Below, piece after piece: positions 28,013 through 41,231 of a stretch of DNA of 64,000 nt (positions within the stretch are counted from its first letter, which is position 1; every line of letters starts with the position of its first letter). Location: positions 18,513,578-18,577,577 of the forward strand of contig NC_091014.1 of assembly GCF_041296385.1 (NCBI RefSeq), written 5' to 3'. Origin of the DNA: Aphelocoma coerulescens. Lineage: Eukaryota; Chordata; Aves; Passeriformes; Corvidae. The position numbers and the translations under genes are program-made. The notes beneath the pieces were generated by a model that was given only the letters and a program-made list of their open reading frames with translations, ran no database searches and had not been told where the DNA came from.

Positions 28013-31000
28013 TGAAGATTCTTGAATGCCAGAATACAGAGGAATGAGAATCATTCCTTACAGCAATAAGAAACAGCTTTATGATTTATCAAGGGTTTTA
28101 AGAGAAGTCTCAAGGTAAATTAGTCGGTCCATGAAAATGACTGTGATCCTGGAGGTTCCAGGCTGGAGAAATAAACCTGAAAACTGAGGTGCTAAGTAGC
28201 ATCACTACATGTGACAGTCTGTTTACAAAGAACAGATTCCCCTGCATAATACTACTGTATTTTTTCCTGACGCCTGGCCAAAGTCTGGACAGCCTGAGAC
28301 CTTCAGGTGCCCCTCAGCTGTATATTTCTCCAATTCTCTGAATAGCAGGATAGTAAGAAAATGTGGAGTCTTTTTATGAGAGGAAAAATGAAAGTCTTTT
28401 AAAGATTATGCTACATATTTAAGGATATGAAGAGTTAAACTGAACTATATAAATGCTTGAACAATGTTAAAGCCAAATTACCAAATGCTAAACCATTTTA
28501 GTAAAAGAAACACCAATTAAAAATCAGACTGGTTAATAAAAACCTTAAGAGTAAATGTTAAATACAGGGGAAAATATAACAATACAAAGGAAAACAAAAC
28601 AATGGGCATTTTTATATGAGTTTGACTAAAAATTAGGACCTTATTACCAATGGGATGAGACATGATGTATGATAGAACACACATAGCACACAAAAACATA
28701 ACATTTTTTATCTTTTCCATCATGTAAGAATAATTTTGTAAGGACATGGAAAGCAGAATTTTGTAGCATAACATGTTAACATAACTGCTTGTCTCTGATT
28801 TTGGACAGTCAAAGATATTATTTAGATGGATCCAGACTTACCTGAGTGAACGATGTTCTTGAACTTTGCTATTTGAACTCAAGCTCTCTTACTGAATTTT
28901 TTTTTCCCTATGGCTTGAATGGAACAAGTTACATTTTCAGCTGCTGATTTTAATTTTATGTATAATTTTCAGATGAGTAAGAGGGTAATGATAGAGTTCA
29001 AAAGGGTAATACTCATATCACAGTTAAGCCAGGAAATTACAAACTGCTACTCTTTGGGTGCTAATTCCTTACTTATTAGAAAACACTCTGGATAAAAAAG
29101 GTCAGTAGCGGCAGCTACTCATAAATAGATTCTGACATGTTCCTACAACCATATCGAAAATATTAAAAGGGAGAGTGACAACATGTACTCCTGCTATCTG
29201 CTGGTCCCACAAATATGTGCTTGGCAGGAGATGTGAGAGGCATTTAACTAAAAGCAGCTTTAAACGGACATACTGTCCTTCGGATTTTGTAACTACGCTT
29301 ATGTTTATCAGGCATAAAGAAGTTGTTCTAAGAAGTCTTTTAAAGAGGTCAATTCAACTTCTGAGAACTATCAGGATGGTGAAAAGGTTTTTGGTTTTTC
29401 TAATTATATGTATTGCCTGCATCAGAGGAGACTTGTGGAGGCTTTGTCCAAAGCTTTGAGATGGTGAAGAGGGCTATTTTTCAGAAAAGTCTTTGAGAGG
29501 ATGAAGAGGCTTTAAAGATACAGTTTGTGTCCCCAGAATATGCTCTGATCCATAGGATTCAAGTGGGTGTGACCCTGAACAAATCAGAGTCACACCGACG
29601 GAAACAAAAATGTCTAAAATGTACTAGTCTAGAGATGAACCTTGTGGTTTGGTGAAGAAGCACTTTTATTAGCACTCTCTTTGTGACTTGGCTTATGGAG
29701 ATAGAATGGTGTGGAACTGTGTGATAAGGCAGTGTATATATTCAGTTATATGGCAAATATTTAACTGTTACTCCTGATGGCATGGGATATAAAACATCTA
29801 AGGAAAAGGAAAGTGTAAGAGTCTGATGAATGTTTAAGTGCATTCACAATAGAAAAAAAAAAAGAAATCTGTTATTTGGTTATAAAGACACATTTTCTGC
29901 TTCCTCCATACCACTAATCTGCTTTATTTGCAGATTCAGTCTGATGCTTTACTGTCCTACATGATTACAACTGGTTTTGAGGTCCAGGTGGAGTGGCTGA
30001 TATTGATAACTCTATTCACTGTTCACTATGTTTAAAGTGTCAAATCAAAGCAAACAGGTGTGTGGCATTTCACAGTAATATTTCCTTCAGCACATGACCT
30101 GTGATCTGTTAATGTGTCCAGTCAGGAGTAGCCCACAGCTTGGAAAATCATTTTCATTCTAACATACATTGTGAGTTACCTATGAGCCATTGAATCAAGA
30201 GCAAGATGAAAAAACAGTTACTTGAGCCATCAGAAAATGGCAGACTGGCAAATTGAAAGGAAAACAATTATTAAGTTTTTCAACAGACTCTGATAATTTT
30301 GGGGTTAGGGGGATTTCTAACTCTGTTTCCAGTTCATTGTTTCCATCAATGAAAAATACTGATTATAAATGAAAATGAAAATTCGTTTTTAAAAATTATA
30401 TTCATCATATGGAAAATCACTTGCATATGCTCTTCATTGTATATACATTTTAGTGTAAATTGACAAAATCTGCACATTTAGGACTTTTAGAGTAATGACT
30501 AACAGTATTTGAATCAGGAAACTCATGACTTCAGTTTAATTTTGATTTTTAAAATAAGAAAAAGTGTAAAAATAATGTGATCCTCTAAACTGCATATTTT
30601 GGGTACCATTTTCAAAAGCAAGTGACTTCAGGGACTACTTTTACAGTGGTTTTTTTTCCCCAGGGGTTTCAGTGACGCTTAGGGCAATGATCTCCTAAAG
30701 CTACAGTACACAAAGCAGAGTTTCAAGAAAAGAACTGTACAGCTATGCTACTTGAAACAAATTTGAGACAGTTTGTGTGTAATAATTATTTGGGGCATTC
30801 TTCCAGATATTTTCCAGTTGCTCAAACTAAAGGAACAGACAGAATCTTCTAGGGTCCTTTCGTAACCCACTCTGGTTCTATTATGTATCTTATCAAGGGC
30901 AGTGTAGCCTCTTTAACAGTCCAACTAGTCAGGGAATCTGGAAGACGTTCTTAATTTTAAAGTTTGTTTCAAAATTGATCTGATAATAAACCAATAAATC

Positions 31001-34000
31001 AATCAACAATGCAAGTAATTCCTTTGAAAGTTAACATATATAGTTCTGATGTTGTCTGTCATAATTATTACAATACACCTGAAAATAAAGTAGAAAAAAA
31101 ACCCCTCTGAACCTAGAGAGAGGAAAAGGAGTCTTAATTAATTAATTTTCCTTTTGTATCTCTGGTTATAGTTTATACTATAAATCTCTCAACAGGAAGA
31201 TAAGGATTAAATGTGTAGACAAAGTTTTTAAAAGCACTACAAACTAGAATGCTTTTAAAATATAATTACAAGGCTGACTAATGATAGACAGTATAACAAC
31301 CTCCATTACCTGGGAAAAGGAGCACCAGGACTGATGGAGAGTATTAGGGAAACATAACAGACAGTAGGAATATATTTTAATGCCTTTATCACTGCATCAA
31401 AAGTCCAGGGAACAGAAGCTAAAGACAGAAAGACAGATTAGATCTCAGCCTCATGCCAATACATGGCTATTCTCTAATAACAGCTGCTCTATTTGTGCTT
31501 CAGTTAAAACTCATGGCAATATGAGCTTATTCACTTTATAACCCTGCCTTCCTCTTTGTCTCTAGAATGAAATGAAATCCTAGAAAGTGTCTCAGGACAC
31601 TTATTCTTGTTAAAATCAGAAAAGTAGCCTGAAAATTGCTGTTTAGAATTGGACCTGTGGCTTACCTTTTGAATCTATTTTTTACTTTTTATATTATAGT
31701 AGAAATTACGTGGGTTGTACATTATTTCTACATATAACAGAGAAACTATGAACTGACCTCTCTTTCCTCCTATCATAAGAGCTGTTTTTTGAATGAGGAA
31801 ATTTGGAAGGTGAAGAAGAAGGAGGATAAGTGAGTGTAGCACAGAGATATTCCATGTCACTCGTCCCTAAGGGAGACTAGCAGAGGATGGAGGCAGGAAT
31901 TAGTTCTACTGGGAGAAGTAAAGCTCGAAAGGATGCAGAGAGTAGATAGTGTGCTTGCAAGGAAAGAAAAGGGAAACTTGCAGGAAATTATTTGTGAGGG
32001 GAGGCAAGGAGACAGGAGGAGAGCTGTGAAAGAAAACAACATGAATTGTGATAGTCTGAAATTGATAGGAAATGGACAGAGAATAGGAAGAAGACACAGA
32101 AAGACTAAGGAGCACACCTGGTCAGGGGATGGCAGAATGCAAATCTGAAATGCTGACACAGGCTCCCCGTACAACCCTAACTTTTACAAATAAGCAAGAC
32201 AAAGATCAACACTGAGCCTCTCACATGTCCCCCTGATCATTACTTCATCAGTGGCTTTAGGAATAAACCTAATTCTCACTCTCTGGGTTTACCATGTCTT
32301 GAAGATGCTCACTGTGATTGTACAGGTAGCTTTCTTCGCTTTCCCAAAGGACTTTCCAAATCAAACCACAAAGGCTCAGTGAGATGACAGGCACTAATAA
32401 AGACTTAGAGGAGGAAAATTATCTTTAAAAGAATCTTTCCAGACTGCTTTTTTTAAAAAGAATTGTTTTTAGAAGGTAAGCAATGTCCTGGAACGCAAAT
32501 TTTGTAATCAGACAGTTTCATGCAGGCCTTTAGAACTTGTTTTCTACCTTTTTGTTATCATTTTGTTTAGTTATAGTTTTCAATCCTTTTATCTACTTAC
32601 TCTTAGATATGGACCCTCACCGCTTCGATCTTTTTTCATCTAGTAGGCAAGTGCTTTTCTCTTCTTCTCAGTGTATTTTTTTCCCTTTTAACTTTAATAC
32701 CTTTACTTCTAATTACAGTCTCTTGTATCAGGCTAAATTATTCCTCTCCTTCCTCTGTGTTTACTGCCTTCAGATGTTGGTAGTTTATTATGTCCTCCTT
32801 TCTTCCCTAACCTAATTACTTCACTAAACTATTTGTATTTATGCTTTTAATCTTTTCTAATAAGTAAGTCTATTCATCCCTTTCATCATTTCCACTACTC
32901 TTCTTTCAAAAACCTTTTCTTTAGAGCTTTTCAAGACTTACAAAATGCTTTAATTTTTTTTCTTGTTAAACATAGATTTAAAATTCATCTTTTACATCTT
33001 AACCATGTAATTGTCCTTTTAAAATTATTTTTATTTATTTTAATAACTCACTTTTTCTCATATGAATTTTCTCTTTGTTTTCATGCCTCTTTTTATATCC
33101 TTTCAGCATTGTGGCCCAAGTATGGATACTTGCTTTTTACTTCAATTTTATTTCACATTTTCTTACCGTGTAGGCATCTGCAGGATATAGACAGAGAGAC
33201 AGAAACACAGACACCCAATCCAACTGTAAGTCATTTAGGATTCAGAGACAGAAATAATTTCTAGCATGTGCATCCTCCATAGGCATCTATTTACTGTGAA
33301 TTCTGTGCTCTCTCCCACTCACATCACCTGCTTTTGTCTAGTACTAGCTTCAATACTGACAAGATTTGTGCAGGCCTGCTTTGTACACATACATACTTCA
33401 TCTCTCATACAGCACAAAAAGTGGATTTCCTTTTCTGCATTTCAACAGTGTGTCAACTGGCTTTACAGCATCTGCTGACTGATGATATTCCAGTGTGGAA
33501 CAGTTTGGACAAAATTAAGGTTGAGTTACAGAGATAGTTTTGTAAAAGTCCTAACATGTTTGCTGAAATGTAAGTTAACTTGTACTCTAATTTCACTGAT
33601 TGACAAAGCTATAACTAGTTGGTAAGACAAGGTATTGTAAAATTTAAAGAGGCCTTTTGACAATTATAAAACTCTGACTGAATGCCATTGTCACTAAATA
33701 GCAATTAAAAATGCATCTGCCAGAGTGTCAAGAGACATGAGCAGGATTTAAGGAGCAGAATAGCTCAGCTAATGTTGTTGCTAAACAGACATCTATTTCT
33801 GCCTGCTTCAGAGTGCAGTTGAAAAACTTGTCTGGAATAGAAAGATCTGACAACATTGTATTATACAGAAATTAAGGCAGTGGGAGACATGGCTTTGAGC
33901 TCAGGAGTACATGTCAGTGCAAAGAGGAAGCTTCTGTCTCCACCAAAATGGGAATCGTGCTGTTTCCTCCAGTCAGATACCAGCTCTTTCCTTTGAGCCC

Positions 34001-34118
34001 GCTTTGATGTAGGTGCCTTCACCAAACACCGCTAATTTTTGACTAACACCATTGAGTGTCACTCACCAGCACCTTCTCTGCAGTTCTTTTCCCCTCCCTT
34101 TTTCATGCATGCTTATTA

Positions 34119-34140
34119 GGGGGGGGGGGGGGGGGGGGGG
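34119..34140 (+). repeat. Uninterrupted G22 homopolymer
   Basis: Twenty-two consecutive G bases lie in otherwise AT-rich sequence. Such a run can form G-quadruplexes and is prone to length error in sequencing, so the exact count should not be trusted. Confidence 0.9.
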
Positions 34141-34664
34141 ATGTAAATTCAAAAATTTATTGAAGATGATAGGTAAAAGTTTCTGCATTATTGTCTCAAT
34201 ATATATAAACTCGACCAAATTGAAACATTGCATGTACTAACTGTATATTTTGTAATGATGAATTAGCAAAGCATACATATATTTGTATATAACATTTCTG
34301 AAAGAAAAAAAATAATCTGATTTAAATGGAAAGAGTTCTATAGTTTTATAAAAGAAAATTATTTAAAGAGCTTAAAATACTTTTTAAATTAATTGGTCTG
34401 TTATTCAGGTAGGAACAAATCTCACTCCAAATTGCCTGTTCTCAACCAACAGAACTAACAAGTTATTTTAATCAATTCTCTGCTTTCTTCTTTTTTACAT
34501 ACCAGACTTACAAAACACATACCATAGAACATAGGTTTGTCCAAACATTCTTCATTTAATAATTGATTCTATTTCTAGAAGATTTTATGTTTTTTCTAAT
34601 AACCTTTTCGTGCAGGCTTTATTACATTTTTCTTAGTAGTAGTGAGTAAGAACACTATATATTT
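34141..34664. other. AT-rich spacer between two simple repeats
   Basis: This is very AT-rich sequence with nothing I can assign. It separates the G22 run from the TTCC array. Confidence 0.6.
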
Positions 34665-34836
34665 TTCCTTCCTTCCTTCCTTCCTTCCTTCCTTCCTTCC
34701 TTCCTTCCTTCCTTCCTTCCTTCCTTCCTTCCTTCCTTCCTTCCTTCCTTCCTTCCTTCCTTCCTTCCTTCCTTCCTTCCTTCCTTCCTTCCTTCCTTCC
34801 TTCCTTCCTTCCTTCCTTCCTTCCTTCCTTCCTTCC
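34665..34836. repeat. (TTCC)43 tetranucleotide microsatellite
   Basis: The array is 172 bp of perfect tetranucleotide repeat, all pyrimidine on the plus strand, followed by a degenerate pyrimidine tract to about 34892. Long polypurine-polypyrimidine mirror repeats can form triplex (H-)DNA. Apparent proteins made of repeated FLPS or EGRK units over this array are artefacts. The perfect array implies recent expansion, and its length is likely to vary between individuals. Confidence 0.97.
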
Positions 34837-34892
34837 TCCCTTCTTCTCTCCATCCTCCCCTCCTTCCCTCCTTCTCTCTTTTTTCTTCTTTC

Positions 34893-37170
34893 TCCTGTCT
34901 TGAATCTAGCTTTTTTTGTACTTAGGCCAACTTACTGGTTTACTGTTCTTATGGCATTTATGTATACTCAGGGAAAATGGCTATTTCCACAGCTGACAAA
35001 CCTTCCCTCTATTGGAAGTGAAAGTAGAAGCTCAGTCTCTGCATTCCAAGATAAAATACTTAATGCAGTTAGAGATAGAACTGAAATTAAATATTTCTCC
35101 ATCAATATGCAGCATAACATGGAGTCTTAAAACTGTATATATTTGGGTTCAGGATGAACACTGAGGTCTGCTCAAATATGTCTTCACACAATGAAGTCTA
35201 AGATCAAGCACTGTGTATTTTTAGTAATACTGACACCTCATTGTACTTTTAGCCAGCTGACAAGCACCATTCTAGTGTTAACTTCCCATTCCTATATCTA
35301 CCTAATTGTCTTTAAGTTGCTTGAACACAAACTCGTACAAATATATCTCAAGTGTACTTAAAGCTAACAAAAGATTAGGAAAGAAATTGAATATGAGCTG
35401 TTTTTCAAGATAATAGGTTCGATTTATGTACAATCATTACAGCTGAAAGCATTTTTATTCATTGCAGGTGTGGGCCTTGGTATGAGGGAAAATTGGGAAG
35501 AGCAGCCTTTAGGGTATTTGAGCAACCGTTAAACTGTGTCTATTTTCAGAATGACTTTTATGTAAATAACACATAATTGGAAAAAAATATTCTCAAGACT
35601 AATTATATTTTATTCTTGTGATACTAGATGGATTACAGGCCTTCTGTTCTGAGCTGATAGAAATACTAGATAGAAATCTAGTATTTCTGGAGAAAGAGGG
35701 ATCAAACTTTGAACTCATATGCTATTCAAAATATGCATTTTTAAAATGTAGCCATATAACAATTTTTAGATTTTGTGGTCACATCAATTTTGCAAGCACT
35801 GAATGTTTTCTGTTTTCTTTGCTTTTGCCTTAGCCCACAGAGAATCTTATGCAAGTAATTCACTTTAGCATTTATTGGTGCATTGACTACTGCTTATAAT
35901 TGCTTACAGAATATACAGAAATGCTTTTAGCATTGCTGAATTATACATGACATGAACCACGGAAGAAATAGTCACCTAAAATGGTGCTGTGAATACTCTA
36001 GGCTTCTCTGACAATAAATTATATTTCACAATTCAAATTTTTATTTTATTTTGGTGCAATTCGGCTTTAGTCATATGTGTTTCTGCACATCTATTTTCTC
36101 AAACTGTTTCTTCAAAACAATGGAAACATTCAGAAATATCAACCTTCAGAGGGAAAAATGCACAACTCTTTTCCTTGAAGAATAAAATATTCTGATGAAA
36201 AAGAAGCTGAAATACTGAAATAGGTTTTAAACACACCACATGGTTGGTATTTCTAACACATGAAACCAGTATTCATGGTTGTATGAGTAAAAAAAGATCA
36301 TTTGGTTCCCTGTTTCAAATGTTTACACAATCCATCAGGCATGAGTCTAGGAGAACCAGTCAGAATCTTTCAGTTAAAAGGTAATGATGTACAGAATTTC
36401 TGAAGTCTCTTCACCACTACGTTTTGAATAGATTAATTGTAAAAAAACCCATTGTTAAATAAGGAAAACAGTTTTCATATGGCTGGCAGAAGTACCCATA
36501 ATCAACAAAGACCTACAAAGTTGTAAAACTTTCACATTCTAGCAGGATTGTTTTAGCAATAGAAATTTGTTCTACCAGATAAACATGGTGCTGAAAGACA
36601 CTATTTTGTGTAGGGTACAGTAGCTATATTTACATGAATTGCATATTGAGAAGATATTTAGGAGAGGAGGAAAGACATCAGCTTTGCAGTGCATGCCTGT
36701 AACAATCTTTTTGTACTTCTTTAATGGTAGAACACCAGTCTCCGCTTTATGTCCTGTGAGAGAGCATGCTATATTTGCTCAAGGACACACTGCATTCATT
36801 TTGTGCAGTATGAATTGCTCAGAGGAGGTTATTCCTTCTTGATGAAGAAAGAATTGATATCATATCTTCTCCCTCTCTTACTCTATTTAACTGGTAGCAG
36901 CCAGAGAAAATCAGGTGGTCCCACCCATGTGTGATTGTTCACGTGGCCAGCTAGCACAAGGAATTAGATTCACTTGATGAACTTCAGCACTATGAATTCT
37001 GTCAGACAACCAATACTGCAATTTCTGGTCACAAGAATGGCAATCATCAGCTGAAGTTTCAGAATAAACAGAGGAGATCATCGAGCTTCATCCAATGCAG
37101 GAGGAAATGTGTGAAACCTTGTCACAGCTGCTGAACAAGAACAAAAATTTCACAAAAGCACAGCTAGATA
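34893..37170. other. Mostly unique sequence; possible coding remnant at its end
   Basis: 35659-35688 is a perfect 12-bp inverted repeat with a 6-base loop. From about 36950 to 37170 the sequence becomes richer in G+C and shows coding-like frames (see the 36950-38340 entry). I see nothing else. Confidence 0.5.
35659..35688. repeat. Perfect 12-bp inverted repeat
   Basis: agaaatactaga (35659-35670) is followed after six bases by its exact reverse complement (35677-35688). It is a small hairpin of unknown significance. Confidence 0.9.
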
Positions 37171-38340
37171 TGTACTTGGTTTATGTGGCAAGGTTTTGGT
37201 CGTGGGGGGATTCATAGGTGGCTTCTGTGAGGAGACACCAGGCTCCCCACATGTCAGACAGAGACAGTTCCAGCCAGCTCCAAAATGGACCCACCACTAC
37301 ACAGCTGAGCCCACCAGTGATGCTGGTGGCATCTCTGTGATAACCCATTTAAGAAAGGGTGAAGAACACTGCAGTAGCGCGGTGAAGGAGTGGAGTGAGA
37401 AAAATGTGAAACAGTCCGGATCCATGAAAGTGTGTGAGGAGGTGCTCCAGGCATCAGAGCAGCCTATGGCAGAAGACCATAGTGATAGAGGCTGTCTCCC
37501 TCCATCCCATGGAGGTCCACCAACAGTGAAAGCAGAGGATAGACTAGGGGATGATCACTTTTTTAAGTGCTACAGTTATAGGACATGCTAAACAGATACA
37601 TGCATGTTTCACAGGACACCATGAAGGCAATTAACTTTCAGTCAAAATATAAGCAAGATCTCTATATATTCTTTGAACTTCTGGTACATCTCTCTGCCAC
37701 AAAAATCAATGATCACCTAACCTCCCCTCTGCTTCTTTGAAGAGATAGATCAAGGGTGATGGACTCTCTGGCAGAAAGGGAATTTCAAAAATGTGAGCAA
37801 GTGACTGACATGCAATTCTACTCATCTGCTATGACAAACAGACATTGCTGATTGTCATTTGTGGTGTTCCAGTCTATGGCACTGGAATAAATCTCCGCTA
37901 GACAGAACCAGATGGGAATGTAGTGCTTATCATGTACTATTCAAGAACATTGACATCAGCTGAACAAAGCTATGCACAATACATGTGCTTGCTGTTGAAA
38001 TTCTTAATGATGTCTATAGGTATAAGGTGGAGATTGACGTGGATCCCAAGTGTATTCTAGAGAAAGAGGAGCTGACATTGCCGGCCACATCCTGATGATG
38101 GCGGAGATGATCCCTTTGCTTGCACAGCTCTTTGCAACCCAGAAAAACTGGCATGATGAGCTGTCTGCTGAGGTAAATGTTGAAGTGTTTGTACTTCCAT
38201 TTGAAAAGCTGACAGTAGAATCCTTCTCTGACTGGTTTCTTCAGGTCAAAAATTATTGACAGTGATCCAATAGAGGCACAGTTCAGGCTGAAGAGATGGC
38301 CAAAAGACAAACTGTTTGCCAGAGTAATCTCTTTTAATTC
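36950..38340 (+). pseudogene. Possible broken coding remnant, origin unknown, split by an LTR
   Basis: On both sides of the LTR at 37171, short plus-strand stretches read like degraded protein. About 37081-37179 gives a frame containing EEMCETLSQLLNKN, which runs into the LTR. About 37603-37736 contains QDLYIFFELLVHLSATKIND before a stop. About 37989-38090 contains VYRYKVEIDVDPKC and ILEKEEL. 38050-38259, one frame over, contains PLLAQLFATQKNWHDELSAE. Frame changes and stops separate these pieces. I do not recognise the family. The stretch could be a processed pseudogene, part of an old transposon, or chance. No poly-A tail or target-site duplication was found to support retrocopying. The evidence is weak. 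Confidence 0.2.
37171..37550 (+). mobile_element. Truncated LTR of the same ERVL-type family
   Basis: In sense orientation the element starts tgtacttggtttatgtggca. It continues with aggttttggtcgtgggggga, gtggcttctgtgaggag, a central ctgtgataacccatttaaga and gaggaggtgctccaggcatc, and then fades near 37550. This is the U3 and early R side of the same LTR family as the complete solo copy at 11710-12788, but in the opposite orientation. The 3' half is missing, and no matching 5-bp duplication of the left flank (agata) is seen on the right. An internal deletion or rearrangement is therefore likely. The 131-codon open frame at 37196-37591 lies almost wholly inside it and is a chance frame. Confidence 0.8.
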
Positions 38341-41208
38341 TTCAGCATGAGCAGACTATGACAAAAGATTCTTCTTGTGAGGAAATAATATTATTCTTCC
38401 TGACTGAGCAGTCTAGACCCTTTTTGAAGCATATCAGATCTTTGTTTCCATGAAAGCAGTTCCACTTGCAGTGCTGTAGTACAGGGAATCTGATTTTTTG
38501 CCATTCCTATTAAAAGGCCACAGGTTCTGCCCTGAGCTGAGAGCTCCAGTCCCAGGGCTGGCTTGGTTTCACCTTCTGCTTTGGGGGCAAGTGCCCGTTG
38601 TCTCCCCTGCCTGAGCCTGTGCTGTGTCAAGGTCTGTGTGGGAAGAGTCTGGCAAATCCAGGGGTTCACTGCCCTGGGGAAAGATTTGGGCTGGGGAGGC
38701 TGTGAAACAGGCCATGCTCACATTCATCTGGGAGCAGACAGAAGGCAGGAACTTAGAGCAAGAAAGATATTAAAAAAATTCAAATGTGCTGAGGTAAAAG
38801 GAACTTAATCACTGTGTTATACTCTTCCCAACAAAGGCTTTGGGACTCTAATGGCAATTACTTGCCACTGCTGGCTGAGGATAACTGGCATAGTTGACCA
38901 CAGATCCAAAAGGGAGTTAGATGGGAAAGTACAATACTACTAATACTGCTAGTAAGATTATTAGAGAAGGAAACCAACTTCTTGAAGACAGAAACAGAAG
39001 AGGAAGAACTGTGCTGAATGTCAGCATGCTTGCTCAGTACAAGGACCAGGAACTGATTTCTGACTATAAACCACAAGGTCTGCACTAGTCTTGCAAAAAA
39101 TTCCAGAGAAGCTAACAATCTTTGGGATCTTAATATTATCCTAGTATATATTCAAATTAAGGTATACTCTTTTTCTAAGTCTAGTGATAAAAATACCCCA
39201 AATATTCAATTTCTCACAGAATTATTCAGGTTTTGATCTTTGATCTTTAGTAAGAACTGAAGAAAGACACTAAGATCAAATAAAATAAATTTTCATTTAA
39301 GTCTCAAGTATCAATTTACAGATTTTTCCTACTTTACATTATGGCTGTCTGAGATTTTCTTGTGATGCTAATAATTTATTGACTCCATGAAAGATTTAGA
39401 GATGTCACTGAGACACATGAAATGCAATTAAACTTTGACACTAATCGCTTTGATCAAGTAAGGTCAGAGACAATACTTGCACCTATAAATATTTTATGAA
39501 GTGAACTTTTTGCCTTGATTTCTGAATAAGAGGGGAAAACTCAAAGGATATGATATGTCAAAAGTGTCAGACAGAATTTTTAAAACTAATACACAAGTGA
39601 ATCACTTGATGACATGAGTCATGCAGAAGCCATTAAGGTTCAAGTTGTTGTGACAACTGTGCTAGCAACATTTTTTTTTCTCTAGATACAGCCAGGGTTT
39701 TATCTAAAAATTAATTTGAATTACACTTTTGTTTTTCAGTCTCTCTGCTTAAGTTTTGTACTGAAATTGATCTGTTTACTCTTTCAACAATAAAATAAAT
39801 ACTTATATTTAGGAAAATATATAGACTATAATTTATTATTTATAAATGAAATAAGTTAAAGTAATATTTTAAAACATTCTATTGAAGAATTGAATAGATA
39901 TAGAAGAACTAATATCTCTCTATTCATGGTGTAGGATTCTTCTGAAATTAAATTAAGAACTAAATACCAGAAACTACACTGGTAATCAGGAGTAGCCCAA
40001 ATATAGTAAATTATAATCACAGAATTAATAGCATAATTTTTTATTTTCTATACTTCTAACAGCCATTTTACTTCAACTGAATAAAGAAATGTGTTAAAAT
40101 AAATAAGTAAATAAATAAATGTACACCAGTACATTTTTATCCAGCACCAGGGAATTCACATCCAAACTTCTGTCTCCATCATTTGATGCTTAGTAGAAAG
40201 TAGACTGGACACAGGGAGCGTGAGTGTGTGGGTGCCCCTATATTTTTTGTGTTGTTTTCTTGTCACAAAAGAGAACATTTCTGACAGTATTCCATACTGA
40301 ATAGCATTTAACCTCTGTGAGAATATAGCAGCACTAGCGAGGCCCCACTTAGTGTACAGTAAATCACAATCCATCATAGTAACCTCAAGCCTCTACAGCA
40401 GAATATGTCTTGAGGATATATCTCGTGAAGTCAGCACTGTTGGGTTACTAAAGCAAAACCAAAACACACCCTAAGCAAAATGCTTGGTACAGCTTTTCCC
40501 AAATACAGTGGAAGATGAAAAATGCTTGCTTCCAATTATGATGAAATTCTCTAGCACTTAGTGAGAAAATTCTTTGTGATATGTTTTTAAGTATATATAT
40601 TTTTCAGCATTTCATAATCCTTCTGTACTTCCTGCATACGTTCATAGTTTTCCATCATAGTTTTCCATTATTTGTTTATTTATTTATTTTCAGGACACCA
40701 TCCTAAGCAATACCCCAATTTTCTTATATTGTTTCTCTGTTTTTAAGTATTGATATGCCTTGTTCTGGAGATTTTTCAAAAGAAAAAGCAAGTGGGAAAT
40801 TGCTGGAATTCAAACCACTAATTTTATTTCTTCTAAGACAGCTGTTTTCTGCATAGCTAGCTGTTCACCAGCTTTTCTAATAGTAATAACATAACACAGT
40901 ATTTAAAGTCACGTGCATCACCTCTACAACTTTGTATGGAAAACAGTTTAGTGAATCATTAGTAAGTATGTATAAATCAAACAACACAGAAGAGGATATG
41001 GGGATAGATGCTGACGTTTGGTAATGCCAAGGTAGAAAATTTTCTGTGACACTTATTCTTCTTTGGTCACACATATGCAGATGAGAGATATTAAAACAAA
41101 CAAGCAAACCTTGTCAATCTGTGAACTGTCCTATTTGTTATCAATGGTCAAGGTGAATTCTGAGACATATTTTTGGATTTAAAATTTCAACTTGGTTAAT
41201 TCTTACGG

Positions 41209-41231
41209 CAAACAAACAAACAAACAAACAA
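41209..41231. repeat. (CAAA)n short microsatellite
   Basis: Nearly six tandem copies of caaa. Nothing recognisable adjoins it. Confidence 0.9.

Larger units (their letters stand above)
24381..34118. other. AT-rich non-coding stretch with microsatellites
   Basis: No gene is recognised. The GATA/GACA array and the TTTA array are listed separately. Poly-A lies at about 26469-26484. The plus strand at 31790-32150 is markedly purine-rich. About 32540-33110 is markedly pyrimidine- and T-rich, which produces long hydrophobic-looking chance frames. I could not assign either block to a known repeat. Confidence 0.55.

Noticed and set aside
32537..32815. A hydrophobic 92-codon frame resembling a membrane protein
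   Set aside because: T-rich plus-strand sequence always yields F, L, S and Y codons; there is no family motif or coding signature.
34596..35130. Repetitive 85- and 162-codon frames over the TTCC array
   Set aside because: They are translations of a tetranucleotide microsatellite, which is open in most frames by construction.
37196..37591. A 131-codon plus-strand frame
   Set aside because: It falls almost entirely within the truncated LTR and shows no protein family features.
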